Shown: positions 46,371 through 56,409, numbered from the stretch's first letter. The stretch is DNA of 64,000 nucleotides from Micropterix aruncella (GCA_944548615.1 OX155967.1:7323024-7387023); one strand, 5' to 3'. Notes: a model not told the origin generated them from the sequence alone. Made by a program: numbers and translations.

Positions 46371-47860
46371 CATGGAATGTTGTTTTGTTTCAGAATCGTA
46401 ATGGTGAAGCCATGGTTATAAGTCAAGCGGCTAAAAATGGACAGAATCATTTTATTTATATTTTATTTTATTTTGATTCTGGAAGCAAACAGAACTACAT
46501 ACAATGCAATAAAAACCTATTTAAAAGTGCCAAAAATCCATTAATGTGATTCCGAATATAAAGTATACAAAATGAACGCAATATAATTTTATAGTGTTTC
46601 CGCTTGAAAATGGGGGGAATCAGGATGGAAGTGAGGTGAAAGGAAGAGACAAAATAGATAAAAAAAAATTATGTATGTGGGTCATTATCAAAAAACATGT
46701 ACATGTGACTCACATGATTAAAATTGTGACTAAACTGTTTCGTGACATACTTGTATTTTGTATTAATGTGAGTCACAATTATTATAAAGCCAGGTGTTAA
46801 ATACAATGCTAATGATATGTAAATTGTAAATACAAGAAAAAAAGAATTAAACGCAGCTTTGTTAACATATCCAGTTTAGTGTATACAGTATAATCCTTGC
46901 TTTACTTTACATGTTTCACGTGAGTCACATCATGTGAGTCACGAAATGTGACTAACATGTCAACCAATTTTTGTGATAACATGACCTCACTTAATTACCA
47001 TATCAAAATAACTCACAATACAGTTGAATTGGCCACAGAATATTACTTGTATTTGCTATGTCTATGATAGGACAGAATCTGATAATAATACACAGCTTAA
47101 CTTGGTTAGAATGTCACCGTGATTCACAGGAGAAATTTCGCAATAATTTCACCAATAATTCCGTGTCGACAAATAACTGTCACTAAAATCAAAATGGCGG
47201 AGATTTGATATGGACGGCACTTCGCATAGTGTTGCCAGTTATGAAATGTGAACTTGAAATGCTAGCATTTCTACAAAAAGCTGTGACATCGTCCGTGACA
47301 TCCTCTGAGTGACTCACATGTCAAAAATGCTGGACAAACTTTACGCACCCTTTTTTATTATAAGATTCAACGTAGATCTACAGTATTTCTATTCAAACAA
47401 CAGGAAATTTATATATTTTTGCAGGTGGAAAAAGATAGGGTTTGAAAAAGAAGACACTTGAACCATATACTGATTTTGTTCTTGTAGGGTATATAAAGGA
47501 CAATTATGTTTGTATTATATGAGTCATGAAGGGAGAGAAAAACTAAAAAAAAGTTTTTTATGAAATTAATTAATATTATGCTATGATTACAATGTGGAAA
47601 GTCAAGAGAAGGGTGCATATTATATAAAAAAATGACCAAGCAAGGAATGTGTAACATACAACCGTGTGTATATAAACAGCAAATATGTCGGACATGATAT
47701 TATTATTTATGTACATCTTTTTTAAATATAACCGATGTATATAAATATATTTATATTTAATTTTAAGTATGATATATAGGTATTATAATGAATATACTTG
47801 AGATAAAATTATGTCCATTAACTAAATTAAACGAAATATACTATGTATAAATATTTTGTC
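46371..47860. other. Unclassified, with clustered GTGASTCAC motifs
   Basis: No transposon signature. A 68-codon frame (46594-46800) overlaps the motif cluster but has no known domain. AAAATGGCGGAGATTTGATA near 47200 and the motif cluster hint at unique host DNA. Confidence 0.3.
46706..47316. promoter_or_regulatory. Cluster of five AP-1-like sites (TGASTCA)
   Basis: TGACTCA at 46706 and 47310, TGAGTCA at 46769, 46921 and 46935; every one sits in a GTGASTCAC context, often with CATG beside it. TGASTCA is the Jun/Fos-type binding site. Five in 611 bp is far above chance (about 0.15 expected), but a decayed tandem repeat could give the same picture. Confidence 0.35.
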
Positions 47861-48115
47861 ATCATCTAGACAGACTCTAGATTTTTTTTATTGAGTTCTT
47901 ATAAGAGGTTTTTGATGAGTGTAATATGTCCACACTTAAAAAGTTGGTAATATATCTATGACACGCTCTGTATAGAAATGCTTTTTGAGATGCGTTGGTT
48001 TTCACCACAGGGAGATGAAATAGTCGATGCGATCGAACAAGGCGAGGAGAAACATAAAATTCAATGCGCTCCAAAATCGCTTTCTCATCGATGAAATTAT
48101 TTACCATGTTGTAAC
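47860..48115 (-). pseudogene. LINE C-terminal tail
   Basis: Frame 48107 to 47877: ILERIEFYVSPRLVRSHRLF, HLPVVKTNASQKAFLYRA, CHRYITNFLSVDIL and a stop. It fits the LINE tail pattern R....Rs..lF..P..kTN....s.l.R. Only about 76 residues survive. It joins a mariner fragment at a 20-bp direct repeat. Confidence 0.5.
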
Positions 48116-48124
48116 TAATGCAAT

Positions 48125-48335
48125 CATCATGTTGTAACTAATGCAAAAAATGTTGCGAAATGTTCAGTCTAGTTGTATTATTTGTGTCCTTAAGCATTTT
48201 AGGTTCCCAGCCTGCGGATACGTTTTTCATCCGTAAGCGATCGTTTAAAATACTATGCGCACTACGTATCGGAATCGTTACTACTTCAGCAATGAAACTA
48301 ACCTTATCATGAAGATCCGCCAAAATATTTTTTCC
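48125..48335 (-). pseudogene. mariner transposase fragment (middle)
   Basis: MADLHDKVSFIAEVVTIPI, RSAHSILNDRLRMKNVSAGW and EPKMLKDTNNTTRLNISQHFL match the second DNA-binding helix and linker of mariner transposases (iL...L.mrkvsArWvPrmLt...k..R...s). Its catalytic region is missing, being replaced by the LINE tail. Confidence 0.6.
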
Positions 48336-48551
48336 CTTTTTTTAACCATTTCTTCAGACAACCGTCATAGGGGAAAATTACGCTAAATATGCTTTACCAT
48401 TAACACTCTTATACATTTGAACTGCGCAAAGACAGTTTTGCTGTGTCGGCTATGCGATCGATTGTTTAGTTGCCGCCCGCTCGCCGGTGCGTTCTCACGT
48501 GGACCCTGTGCGAGCTTTATCAACGCTGGAATTTTTTGGTCAATCCCTACA

Positions 48552-49088
48552 ACTAGAGTTGTCAACAACAACAGGCGAGCCCGTCACTTCGGGAAGTTTT
48601 AAGGATAGGCTGTTCTGTTTCCCTGAAGTGAGCGCAGAAGACTTGGACAAAAACAGTCCACCGTCAAGCTCCGCCACATGCCCGTAAGAGGCCAACGCCT
48701 TAACCGCGAGATAGCCAGGAGTGTTACCCAGCGGGCTTACACTCACGCCCTTACTTCCAATTGCGACCAGATTACTCCAGTCTCTCGATTGGTTCCGAGG
48801 TCGAGGTCGCTTGCGCGGTCCTCTCCCTTACGAAGTGGTGAAACGGTGTGTACAGAATCTGTCGCGGACCACGGCATCCTTTGCCCGGATGTTCACCCAA
48901 GATCGGGTAGCCGATGGTCGTTTCAAGAGCAGTCGCCGTAAGGTCCGCGACCACCCCCGCTCTATAGCAAACAGTACTGCTTCCAGACTCCCCCGACTGT
49001 TAGTCAGAGTGCAGTCGTTGGCTTTCGCCGCACGGTGCGCAGACCGTCCAGGAGCGCCAGAAGGTTGATTCCTAGGGGGAAACTAGGG
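48552..49088 (+). mobile_element. Retroposon A copy 4 (short form)
   Basis: Starts ACTAGAGTTGTCAACAACAA and ends GGGGGAAACTAGGG, flanked by a perfect 9-bp repeat ATCCCTACA (48543-48551, 49089-49097). Like copy 1 it stops just after the CCTAGGG block, about 140-150 bp before the long-form end. It carries a 115-codon open frame (48721-49068) also seen, broken, in other copies. Confidence 0.75.
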
Positions 49089-49609
49089 ATCCCTACATCT
49101 GTGAACCCGCATATTTCTTGGCAGATGCTCCCATTTCAGATATTTTTCTCATGTGTTACGTCGCCTTAAATTTTGTAAAAACCCGTTTTATAATTCGAGA
49201 ATATCTCTCTATACGATCACAATTCGCTGACCAGACTACACCAGTGTGTTAGGACGGTCGTTTAAAAATATTCTGCTTCATGCAAACCCTTTTATTTCAT
49301 ATAAAAATTGAATGATCTCATATTTCATGTAAACAAAGGAAAAGTGGGAATGGGGGGTTAAAGGGTTTGACTGCCTGACGACGGTTCCGTCATGCCTTGT
49401 AGGGTCATGAGATGTTTCGATGACATCATTCCACGAGGGCTCTCTCTTTTTACCCAGGCAGCAAAAATCGAGTGCTTTCGATGGCACTTGACACAATTTG
49501 CTCTTAACACATATAGAGCCAATTTGATTTTAACACATATACAGTTATAAGTTATTTATTTGGGTTTCTTACCAAATCGCACGATTCCGTACAATACAGC
49601 GTACCGAAT

Positions 49610-49743
49610 TCACGGCCCAGAGGTTAGTTGTATGATCTTATATTGTAGGTTCTGAGTTCGACTACCGGCTGGGTCACCATTTTCCATTGGGATGAAGTTA
49701 AAATAATTGCATTTTAATTATGTATATCGAATGCAATAACAAG
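49610..49743 (+). mobile_element. tRNA-like SINE
   Basis: CACGGCCCAGAGGTTAGTTG resembles a pol III A box region. About 40 bp later GAGTTCGACTACCGG resembles a B box (GGTTCGANTCC type). The non-tRNA part is CTGGGTCACCATTTTCCATT ... ATCGAATGCAATAACAA, shared with 36040-36165. There is no clear tail. Confidence 0.5.
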
Positions 49744-49778
49744 GTCTGCAATGAAATTATGCCGCCACTCGATGGTTT
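49744..49778 (-). mobile_element. Family E end fragment
   Basis: GTCTGCAATGAAATTATGCC then GCCACTCGATGGTTTAA is close to the right end of family E copy 2 (GTCTGCCATGAAATTATGCC, GCTACTCGAAGGGTTAA). Confidence 0.45.
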
Positions 49779-49859
49779 AAGGGGTTATAAAGCAGGGGCG
49801 ATAAACAAAAGCTTAATATTTAACGAAAAATTATCAAATAAGAAAAACGCCATTTTTTA

Positions 49860-50035
49860 AAGGAATTATTATATCTAGAAAATATCTCAAGAAGCGGAGG
49901 ATTGGAGTGAATTTGATGGGACGTCGGATGACTAGGAAGTCAGCCATATAAAATGCTTTTTCATAGGCACTTGAAAAGTAGAAACTGATGGTGCATTATA
50001 TTAGTGGAAGGAAGTTGGTTCCATAGTCTAGCTGC
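49860..50035 (-). pseudogene. LINE C-terminal fragment
   Basis: The minus strand reads LHAARLWNQLPSTNIMHHQF, LLFKCL, stop, KSILYG. The ARLWNqLP...FK..LK..LY pattern marks the last 40-50 residues of a Jockey/CR1-like LINE. It is joined head-on to a mariner fragment at about 50036. Confidence 0.5.
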
Positions 50036-50265
50036 ATGAAGCACCCACAATATTCGGCAGATCTGGCACCTTTAGATTATGACTTGTTCCGGTCTCTACA
50101 TTTTTTTGAACGGCAAAACCTTTAGTTCAATTAAGGACGTCAAAAATCACTTGGATCATTTTTTCGCCGGCAATGATCAGAAGATTTAGGAGCGTGGAGT
50201 CATTTTACTGCCAGAAATATAGACAAAGTCATTAGATGAAAATGGACAATATACAATAGACTAAA
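50036..50265 (+). pseudogene. mariner transposase, C-terminal fragment
   Basis: HPQYSADLAPLDYDLFRSL, then after a frameshift GKTFSSIKDVKNHLDHFFAG, NDQKI stop ERGVILLPE, and TKSLDENGQYTID with a stop. It matches the D-containing PHPPYSPDLAPSDYHLF block and the end of DD34D transposases. At least three lesions. No terminal repeat was identified downstream. Confidence 0.7.
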
Positions 50266-51532
50266 ATATTTCTGTGGCAATTAGGAAAAACTACATAAGT
50301 CGATTTTTGACCGAAATGATTTATAATGACCATTTAACAGCGTTTTTTTACTCTTTCATTGGGAAAAACTACATAACTCGAAGCATAATATAAAAGAAGT
50401 TATAGCACCTACTGTTTCACTAGTTATACATTGTTCAGATGAGCAAAACTACATATGTGTAACTTATGTACTTTTTCTTAACTATTGAGAGGTGGTCATA
50501 GTAGCATAAGGTAATTATCTTTTTATTAATACATATTATTTTAAAATTTTGTTTTTATTCCATGTGCCAATTTTAGTCATAAATTTCAAAATGCTCCCCT
50601 GAGAAAATGGTATTTCTGACTTACGTAGTTTTGCCTAATTGCAACAGATTTATACACTATAAGAAAATCGCCTTTTATTTTAACAAAAAAAAACGAAATT
50701 ACTTTCCGAACAACCCAAGAGTTCTTAATCATGTCCTAATATACATAATTTAGTTGTGGATATTTGCGCTGGCAAATGTTTAATGGGGAGATATTTGTCT
50801 GGGGCTGCTGATAAGGAATTCAGTGTGGGAAATGGCTTGATTCGAAATGGAGCCGAATTAATTCCTGGCACGTATCGAGAAAGGGTTAGGCCTTTTAGCG
50901 AGGAATGAGGAGGTCAAACAGTTAAGCAAACATTCCCATCGCATTATTCACAATCGGCCGACATATTACCCCAAATATATGATGGAAATTTAATTCTAAA
51001 TTTACGAAACTACGAGTTTATTCAATCGTCATTATAGCCCAAGAGCCAGCGACAAGACAGTGAATGAGTTTTGGAAAAGCTGATATTTTGAGACCACACA
51101 GTATTTTGGCCATAGAAGCCGGAGAGACAGCAGGCCAGATTTCTGCACACCGGGCACTGGCGTACTAGGAAAGGTGTGATTTTAATTTAAGTAACTAAGT
51201 AACGAAATATTACATATTAAAAGACTTTGGAGAATTAAATATGTTCTATTACAGGGCCTGTTTAAGAATACCGTACTAAGGTAGCATTAGGTTTGTTTAT
51301 TTTTTTCACTGATAAAATATTGCAATAATATTTTGCAATGATAAAATATTAGGTCCAGATCAATGAAGTTGCTGTTATATACAGAAAATTTAAGGCCAAA
51401 AACTCTGTATGAAAAATACGTATTTATTTAATAAAAATATATAATATATATATTTAATTGACCCCCATTATCCCATTCAAATGAAATTGATTTGTTATTT
51501 TAATGACTATTATAATTTTGATTATTTATATT
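50266..51532. other. Unassigned stretch
   Basis: Contains degenerate tandem phrases GAAAAACTACATAA (50284, 50358) and CAAAACTACATA (50443), perhaps a decayed minisatellite. The rest is AT-rich without recognised elements. Confidence 0.3.
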
Positions 51533-51687
51533 TATAGTTTAACAATCTAGTAGTTAATTCTTGTCTACCTATGTATGTTCAGTAAAGAGTAGTAACGAAA
51601 CTTACTACCTAACCTAATTATTTTGACACGTCCAAGAGCGGTCTTTAGCCGTCAATTGGACACGACGAAAATGTAATGTAATGTAAT
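51533..51687 (+). mobile_element. LINE 3' end, family D copy 1
   Basis: TATGTATGTTCAGTAAAGAG, ATTTTGACACGTCCAAGAGC, CCGTCAATTGGACACGACG and a short AATGT-repeat tail (about 51672-51687). The second copy at 53774-53925 is part of the duplication. Confidence 0.6.
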
Positions 51688-51689
51688 GG

Positions 51690-52800
51690 GATTTGTTTAA
51701 TTCCTCTGCTGTAAACCCACGTGGACAGGAACTAATGAATGCTTTAAAGGCGTTTTTCATTGACTCTTCAAAACTGTTTTTTTTCCCTTATAAAAAGTTA
51801 TCTAAATTCTGAAAAAAAATACTATTAGAGTAAGGTCTGGCAAGTACGGAGGGCTATCACCAGCTGCAATTCCTGCAACTTTGCGACTGTTTGCAGTGAC
51901 ATTTGTGGTTATACGTTGTCATGCAGAAGCAGTGGTGATGAGCGATTAAGAGGCCGTATACGAAATCGATGTGGGCCGTGATACCTCTATAATCAATGGT
52001 ATAATTTAACTATAGGTAGGTAGGATTTTCGGAGCCAAAGAGATACGTCCACCCTTTGGAAGTGCTCGGCGGGGACTAGCTGACTTGAGGCGTGAATCGT
52101 ATCATAGGCGAGTATCATAACGCGAGAATTAGATTGTTTTAAAAGACTTTATTGCCAATTTTAATTATTGTTTTGCATTTTTTTTTTTGAGGAAATGGAT
52201 TGATATTGAACTAAAGTTTATTTCTGCTGTTTTTATTTTATGAACGACAGTTCTAAAAGGCCAAAATCAAAAGCATTTCTTCATCCATTTTCTAAAAAAA
52301 TTGACAAAGTTAAATATTTTTTTTATCAACAATTTTATATGAAAGTAGTAAAAAGTGATTCACTTATTATATAGAGGACTTTCACAAAAATACATTGTCA
52401 TTTTTTTATACCGTTTAGATGTCAAAACGATTCGTAAATATGTTATATTCTAAACCTCTAACAGCAAAAAATCACAAACAGTCGCCGGTTTAAGGTCAAT
52501 TAATCAAAATTCTATAATAATTTTCAAAAAAGTAGCTCACTCATTAGACAATAATATAAATGATGTTTTATGTTGTGCAATAAAACTTATAGAAATACAG
52601 TATTTTAACCTTAAATTCACGTCTGCAAAATTACGTAAATTCACGAAATGCGCAAAATTTCGTATACGGCCTCTTAACCAGGCTCAGTCATTTTATCACA
52701 AGCTTCCCATCATCGTTTGCAGTTCTTAACAGTACACATTTACGGTAAATGTCCAGACTGCAAAAAAACGGTAATATGAAACATCGGCACTGGATCTCAT
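51690..52800 (-). pseudogene. mariner transposase fragment, duplication copy 1
   Basis: The minus strand, skipping the inserted MITE, reads TFTVNVYC-ELQTMMGSL, LLLHDNV, SLQTVAKLQEL, GDSPPYLPDLT, and SMKNAFKAFISSCPRGFTAE. LLHDNvrP and PPYlPDL carry the second and third Asp of the DD34D catalytic triad. Several stops and shifts are present, shared with copy 2 at 53930-54290, so the element was dead before the duplication. Confidence 0.65.
51950..52673. mobile_element. 724-bp TTAA-flanked MITE
   Basis: Inverted ends GAGGCCGTATACGAAAT (17 bp, perfect) with TTAA on both sides (51946-51949, 52674-52677). The empty site is preserved in duplication copy 2 (TTAA at 54188-54191), which reads straight through as GCGATTAACCAGG. 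TTAA target suggests piggyBac; reading the ends as AGAGGCC with a TA target is equally consistent. No coding. Confidence 0.85.
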
Positions 52801-52867
52801 ATTTGAAAATAATGCAAATTTAAGCAAAAACAAACGACTTAAATACAAATAAACAGTAAATTCTTAA

Positions 52868-53612
52868 TAATAATAATAATAATAATAAAAAACTCTTTAT
52901 TCTTAAGAAAAGGCGAGCTTATTGCCTGCAGGCAATATTTTAGAGCTAACCTATACTATTGTAAGAACATTATTTGCGAGTAGACTACATAACTTAACCT
53001 ATATAAAGAGTATGACAAATAAAATAGAGGAGGATAGAAAGAAGTATATACTTTACTCTTTGTGGGCACAGATTTGCCTCATAAAAATAATCTAACACCT
53101 ATAAGGACGCTAAAGTTTTAAAAGGAGGGGGATGGGAGGGGAAAGGGAATTTATCTGGAGGATTTCAAATGCTCTCTGAGTCTGTTTTTAAAAGTTGTTA
53201 TGCTTGGCGCGGTTCTCACATTTTTCGGCAAAGCATTCCAAAGACGGGCTCCATGCACGGTGAAAGAGAATGAGAAGAAGTCACTGCTGTGACTAGGGAT
53301 AGAGAGTAGCAGGTTGTTTTTTGATCTCAGAGGGCGTTCATGAGCCGATAGTGCAGTAAATCTGCCGGTAAGATAATTGGGAGCGACGCCATCCAAGATC
53401 TTGAAAAGCATACAGAGAACTCGCATGTCTCTTTTCTCCCGGGTCGACAGCCAGTGAAGCTTCTCTCTGTACTCCGTGATGTGGTCAAATTTTCTGAGGC
53501 CATGGATATACCGAATGCAAACATTTTGGAGACGCTCAACTTTGGTGGATGACTCCTCTGTGAGGTCGAGAAATGCGACATCTCCATAATCCAGAAGGGG
53601 GAGGAGAGCAGA
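52868..53612 (-). pseudogene. LINE-C C-terminal remnant, copy 2
   Basis: Open from 53612 to 53151: FLKSALLPLLDYGDVAFLDL, TKVERLQNVCIRYIHGLRKF, ITEYREKLHWLSTREKRDM, NYLTGRFTALSAHERPLRSK, FSFTVHGARLWNALPKNVR and TTFKNRLREHLKSSR, then stop. This is the thumb-to-C-terminus region of a Jockey/CR1-like LINE protein, intact to the natural stop. The 3' region of about 270 bp ends in a TTA-repeat tail. Target duplication CTTAA (52863-52867, 53613-53617); the empty site is at about 55019 in duplication copy 2. The reverse-transcriptase core is missing because of the 5' truncation. Confidence 0.85.
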
Positions 53613-53748
53613 CTTAAGAAAAGAATAATATGGCCTTGAATTAAAATTTATTTGAATTTTAAAATTCCAACTCAAATTCAAGTTATCGAATCTCAAAGTA
53701 GCCAGTAAGGTAGGACGAGCTAGAAGCTGTAATAGCTTAATAATAATT

Positions 53749-53788
53749 ATTGTTAAACTATAAGCTGTACAGCTTATAGTTTAACAAT
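53749..53788. other. 40-bp perfect palindrome at duplication junction
   Basis: Centre GTAC at 53767-53770; arms ATTGTTAAACTATAAGCTGT. The right arm is the start of duplication copy 2, the left arm its inverted repeat. Confidence 0.9.
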
Positions 53789-55095
53789 CTAGTAGTTAAT
53801 TCTTGTGTACCTATGTATGTTCAGTAAAGAGTAGTAACGAAACTTACTACCTAACCTAATTATTTTGACACGTCCAAGAGCGGTCTTTAGCCGTCAATTG
53901 GACACGACGAAAATGTAATGTAATGTAATGGGATTTGTTTAATTCCTCTGCTGTAAACCCACGTGGACAGGAACTAATGAATGCTTTAAAGGCGTTTTTC
54001 ATTGACTCTTCAAAACTGTTTTTTTTTCCTTATAAAAAGTTATCTAAATTCTGAAAAAAATTACTATTAGAGTAAGGTCTGGCAAGTACGGAGGGCTATC
54101 ACCAGCTGCAATTCCTGCAACTTTGCGACTATTTGCAGTGACATTTGTGGTTATACGTTGTCATGCAGAAGCAGTGGTGATGAGCGATTAACCAGGCTCA
54201 GTTATTTTATCACAAGCTTCCCATCATCGTTTGCAGTTCTTAACAGTACACATTTACGGTAAATGTCCAGACTGCAAAAAAACGGTAATATGAAACACCG
54301 GTACTGGATCTCATATTTGAAAATAATGCTACAATATGCTATATGCTACAATAAGCTACCCTCTAGTATAAAAAATATATGCCGCGAAGGAAAAATGCTC
54401 CAATTTAAAAATAAACTCAAGTTATATCTAATTGAAAAAGAATTGTACGACATTAACGATCTCTAAAAACTGTCTGCATCTCGACTATATCTCTTTCTGT
54501 AATAGGTTTTAAAACGATTTTCAATTTGACTAAAACGTATTAACTATTTTTTATTATTAGGTAGGCACATATTAATTACACCTTGACTATTTTTATTTAC
54601 AATATTATTATAATCACTATGACATTTTATTTTACTTTTTGACAACCGTCACTTTTTTTTATTATTTTTGACATTACATTTATTAATTTTATACTAAAAA
54701 AAACTTATTTTTATCGGTATTTTTAAGAATAATTTACTCTGTGTTTTTAATCTAGTCAACTAAATGGTGAGACTCGATTTTATTCTACAATAATACCTTC
54801 TTCATTCTTACGAGTAACCTTTTACGTTTTGATTAGTAGTAGAAGAATTTGATCATTAAAAAGAATTCAATGTAATCACGGCCAAATGTAATACTACTGT
54901 CTATACAACTATGTATTAGTTTTTAAGACAATAAACAATTTGATTTGATTTGATTTGATGCAAATTTGAGCAAGAATAAACGACTTAACAACAAATAAAC
55001 AGTAAATTCTTAAGAAAAGTATAACATGGCCTTGAATTAAAATTTATTTGAATTTAAAATTCCCACTCAAACCCAAGTTATCGGAGCTCAAAGTA
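53774..55095 (+). repeat. Segmental duplication, copy 2
   Basis: Same order as 51533-53706 without the MITE and LINE-C, but with its own LINE insertion at 54330-54957. Similarity ends at CAAAGTAGCCAGT near 55095. The remnants of the mariner fragment (53930-54290) share lesions with copy 1. Confidence 0.85.
54330..54957 (+). pseudogene. LINE C-terminal tail inserted in duplication copy 2
   Basis: CYNKLPSSIKNICREGKMLQ, FKNKLKLYLIEKELYDINDL, then stop at 54466: the last 45 residues of a LINE protein (YN.LP..i......FK..Lk.yL..K..Y). The AT-rich 3' region ends in GATTT repeats (about 54937-54957). Direct repeat ATGC at both edges (54326-54329, 54958-54961); copy 1 shows the empty site at about 52816. 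Catalytic domains are missing. Confidence 0.75.
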
Positions 55096-55214
55096 GCCAG
55101 TGTGAAAAAAGCAATTGCATAGGTAAAGACCCAATATTACAGCTTCTAGCTTGCTTTCCAGCAAACGCAGTTGACATAAACGGGGAAACTGGAGGTGCAA
55201 AACACAGTGGGCCA

Positions 55215-56395
55215 ACTAGGGTTGTCGACTACAGCGGGCGAGCCCGTCACCTCAGAAAGTTTTAACGATTAGTCGTTCTATCTCCCTGGAGTGAGCGCAG
55301 AAGTGTGAGGGACCACCCCTCACAAGACTCCAAATTATTCGATGTGAGGTGGTGGTGTCAACTTACGAGTTATCTCCGTATTTAAAGGCGGTTTTGATGA
55401 AGCAGAAGATATTTATTGATTGAATTGATTGAATATTGCCAGTTATAACGCTTGCCGAATTAACGAGTGCCCGGATTACTTTATCGAGACGCGAGGGTTG
55501 CGCGACGGAGGTTATGAAGGAAAGTGGATGAGGATTGTATGTGTGCTCCTAGTATCTTGTACTGGGCACGGCTCGAGTCTGCGGGATTACAGACTGATGT
55601 TTAGAGACTCCGGATACTGGGGTACCGGATATGCCGTCGCAACCTTGGGGGAAGGTGATTATAACACTCGGGGAATTATAATTTGGTTGCTTTTTGGCCG
55701 GTTTATATAGGCCGTGGAATGATTCAAATATTCTGAGTAAAAGTATTGTTTCATCGTGCTGATTCATAGCTGCACGAGTCAAAATAATAGCTGAATTGTG
55801 TCAGTGGATTTCACTGGAAATCGATGCATTTGTTGATCGTATGTAGTGGACTTAAGGTCCGTTACAGAAGACTTGCGGACAAAACAGTCCACCGTCTAGC
55901 TACGCCACAAGCCCGTAAGAGACCAACGCCTTAACCGCGAGATAACTAGGAGTGTTACCCGGCGGGCCTACACTCACGCCCTTACTTCCAATTGTGACCA
56001 GATTACTCCGGTCTCTAGATTGGTCACGAGTTCGAGGTCGCTTGCGCGGTCCTTTCCCTTACGAAGCTGTGAAACGGTGTTTACTGAATCTATCGCGGAC
56101 CACAGCGTCCTTTGCCCGGCTGTTCACCCCCGCTCTATAGGAAACACTACTGCTTCCAGATTCCCCCGACTGTTAGTCAGAGTGCACAGTCGATTGGCTT
56201 ACGCCCCACAGTGCGCAGACCGTCCAGGAGCGTCAGAAGGTTGATTCCCAGGGGAAACTAACCATAAGGCCAGAGTCCTACCCAGGCTCGCACTTCATGC
56301 GTGAGGGCCGTCGGATAGGTGTTGACCCGTGAGTGTGACCAACCCTGAACAGAATGGGTCTTCGTGGCCAACACAGCAAGGGCCCATTAACTCCC
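55215..56395 (+). mobile_element. Retroposon A copy 5 (long form), split by an LTR-like element
   Basis: Starts ACTAGGGTTGTCGACTACAG and ends GGGCCCATTAACTCCC. Flanks AACACAGTGGGCCA (55201-55214) and AAAACAGTGGTCCA (56396-56409) match at 12 of 14, read as an aged target duplication. Without the 567-bp insertion and its duplication the element is about 614 bp, with a small internal deletion near 56125. Confidence 0.75.
55304..55866. mobile_element. Putative solo LTR, family L (563 bp)
   Basis: Starts TGTGAGGGACC and ends GGTCCGTTACA, so it has TG...CA ends and short imperfect inverted termini. It is flanked by GAAG on both sides (55300-55303, 55867-55870); removing it restores the family A sequence GAGCGCAGAAGACTTGCGG. 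Four-base duplication with TG...CA ends fits a solo LTR of a Ty3-type element. No primer-binding site, gag or pol was seen. Confidence 0.65.
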
Positions 56396-56409
56396 AAAAC
56401 AGTGGTCCA

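Larger units (their letters stand above)
51533..53706 (+). repeat. Segmental duplication, copy 1
   Basis: From TTATAGTTTAACAATCTAG to CTCAAAGTAGCCAGT. The same order recurs at 53774-55095. The ancestral unit is about 690 bp: LINE family D 3' end, a mariner fragment, and flanking AT-rich sequence. This copy has since received the TTAA-flanked MITE (51950-52673) and LINE-C copy 2 (52868-53612). Confidence 0.85.

Noticed and set aside
46594..46800. 68-codon frame as a coding exon
   Set aside because: Low-complexity lysine-rich start, no known motif, overlaps the GTGASTCAC cluster.
49612..49685. Functional tRNA gene
   Set aside because: A- and B-box-like sequences exist, but no cloverleaf could be drawn with a proper acceptor stem, and the 3' part is shared with 36040-36165, so it is a SINE.
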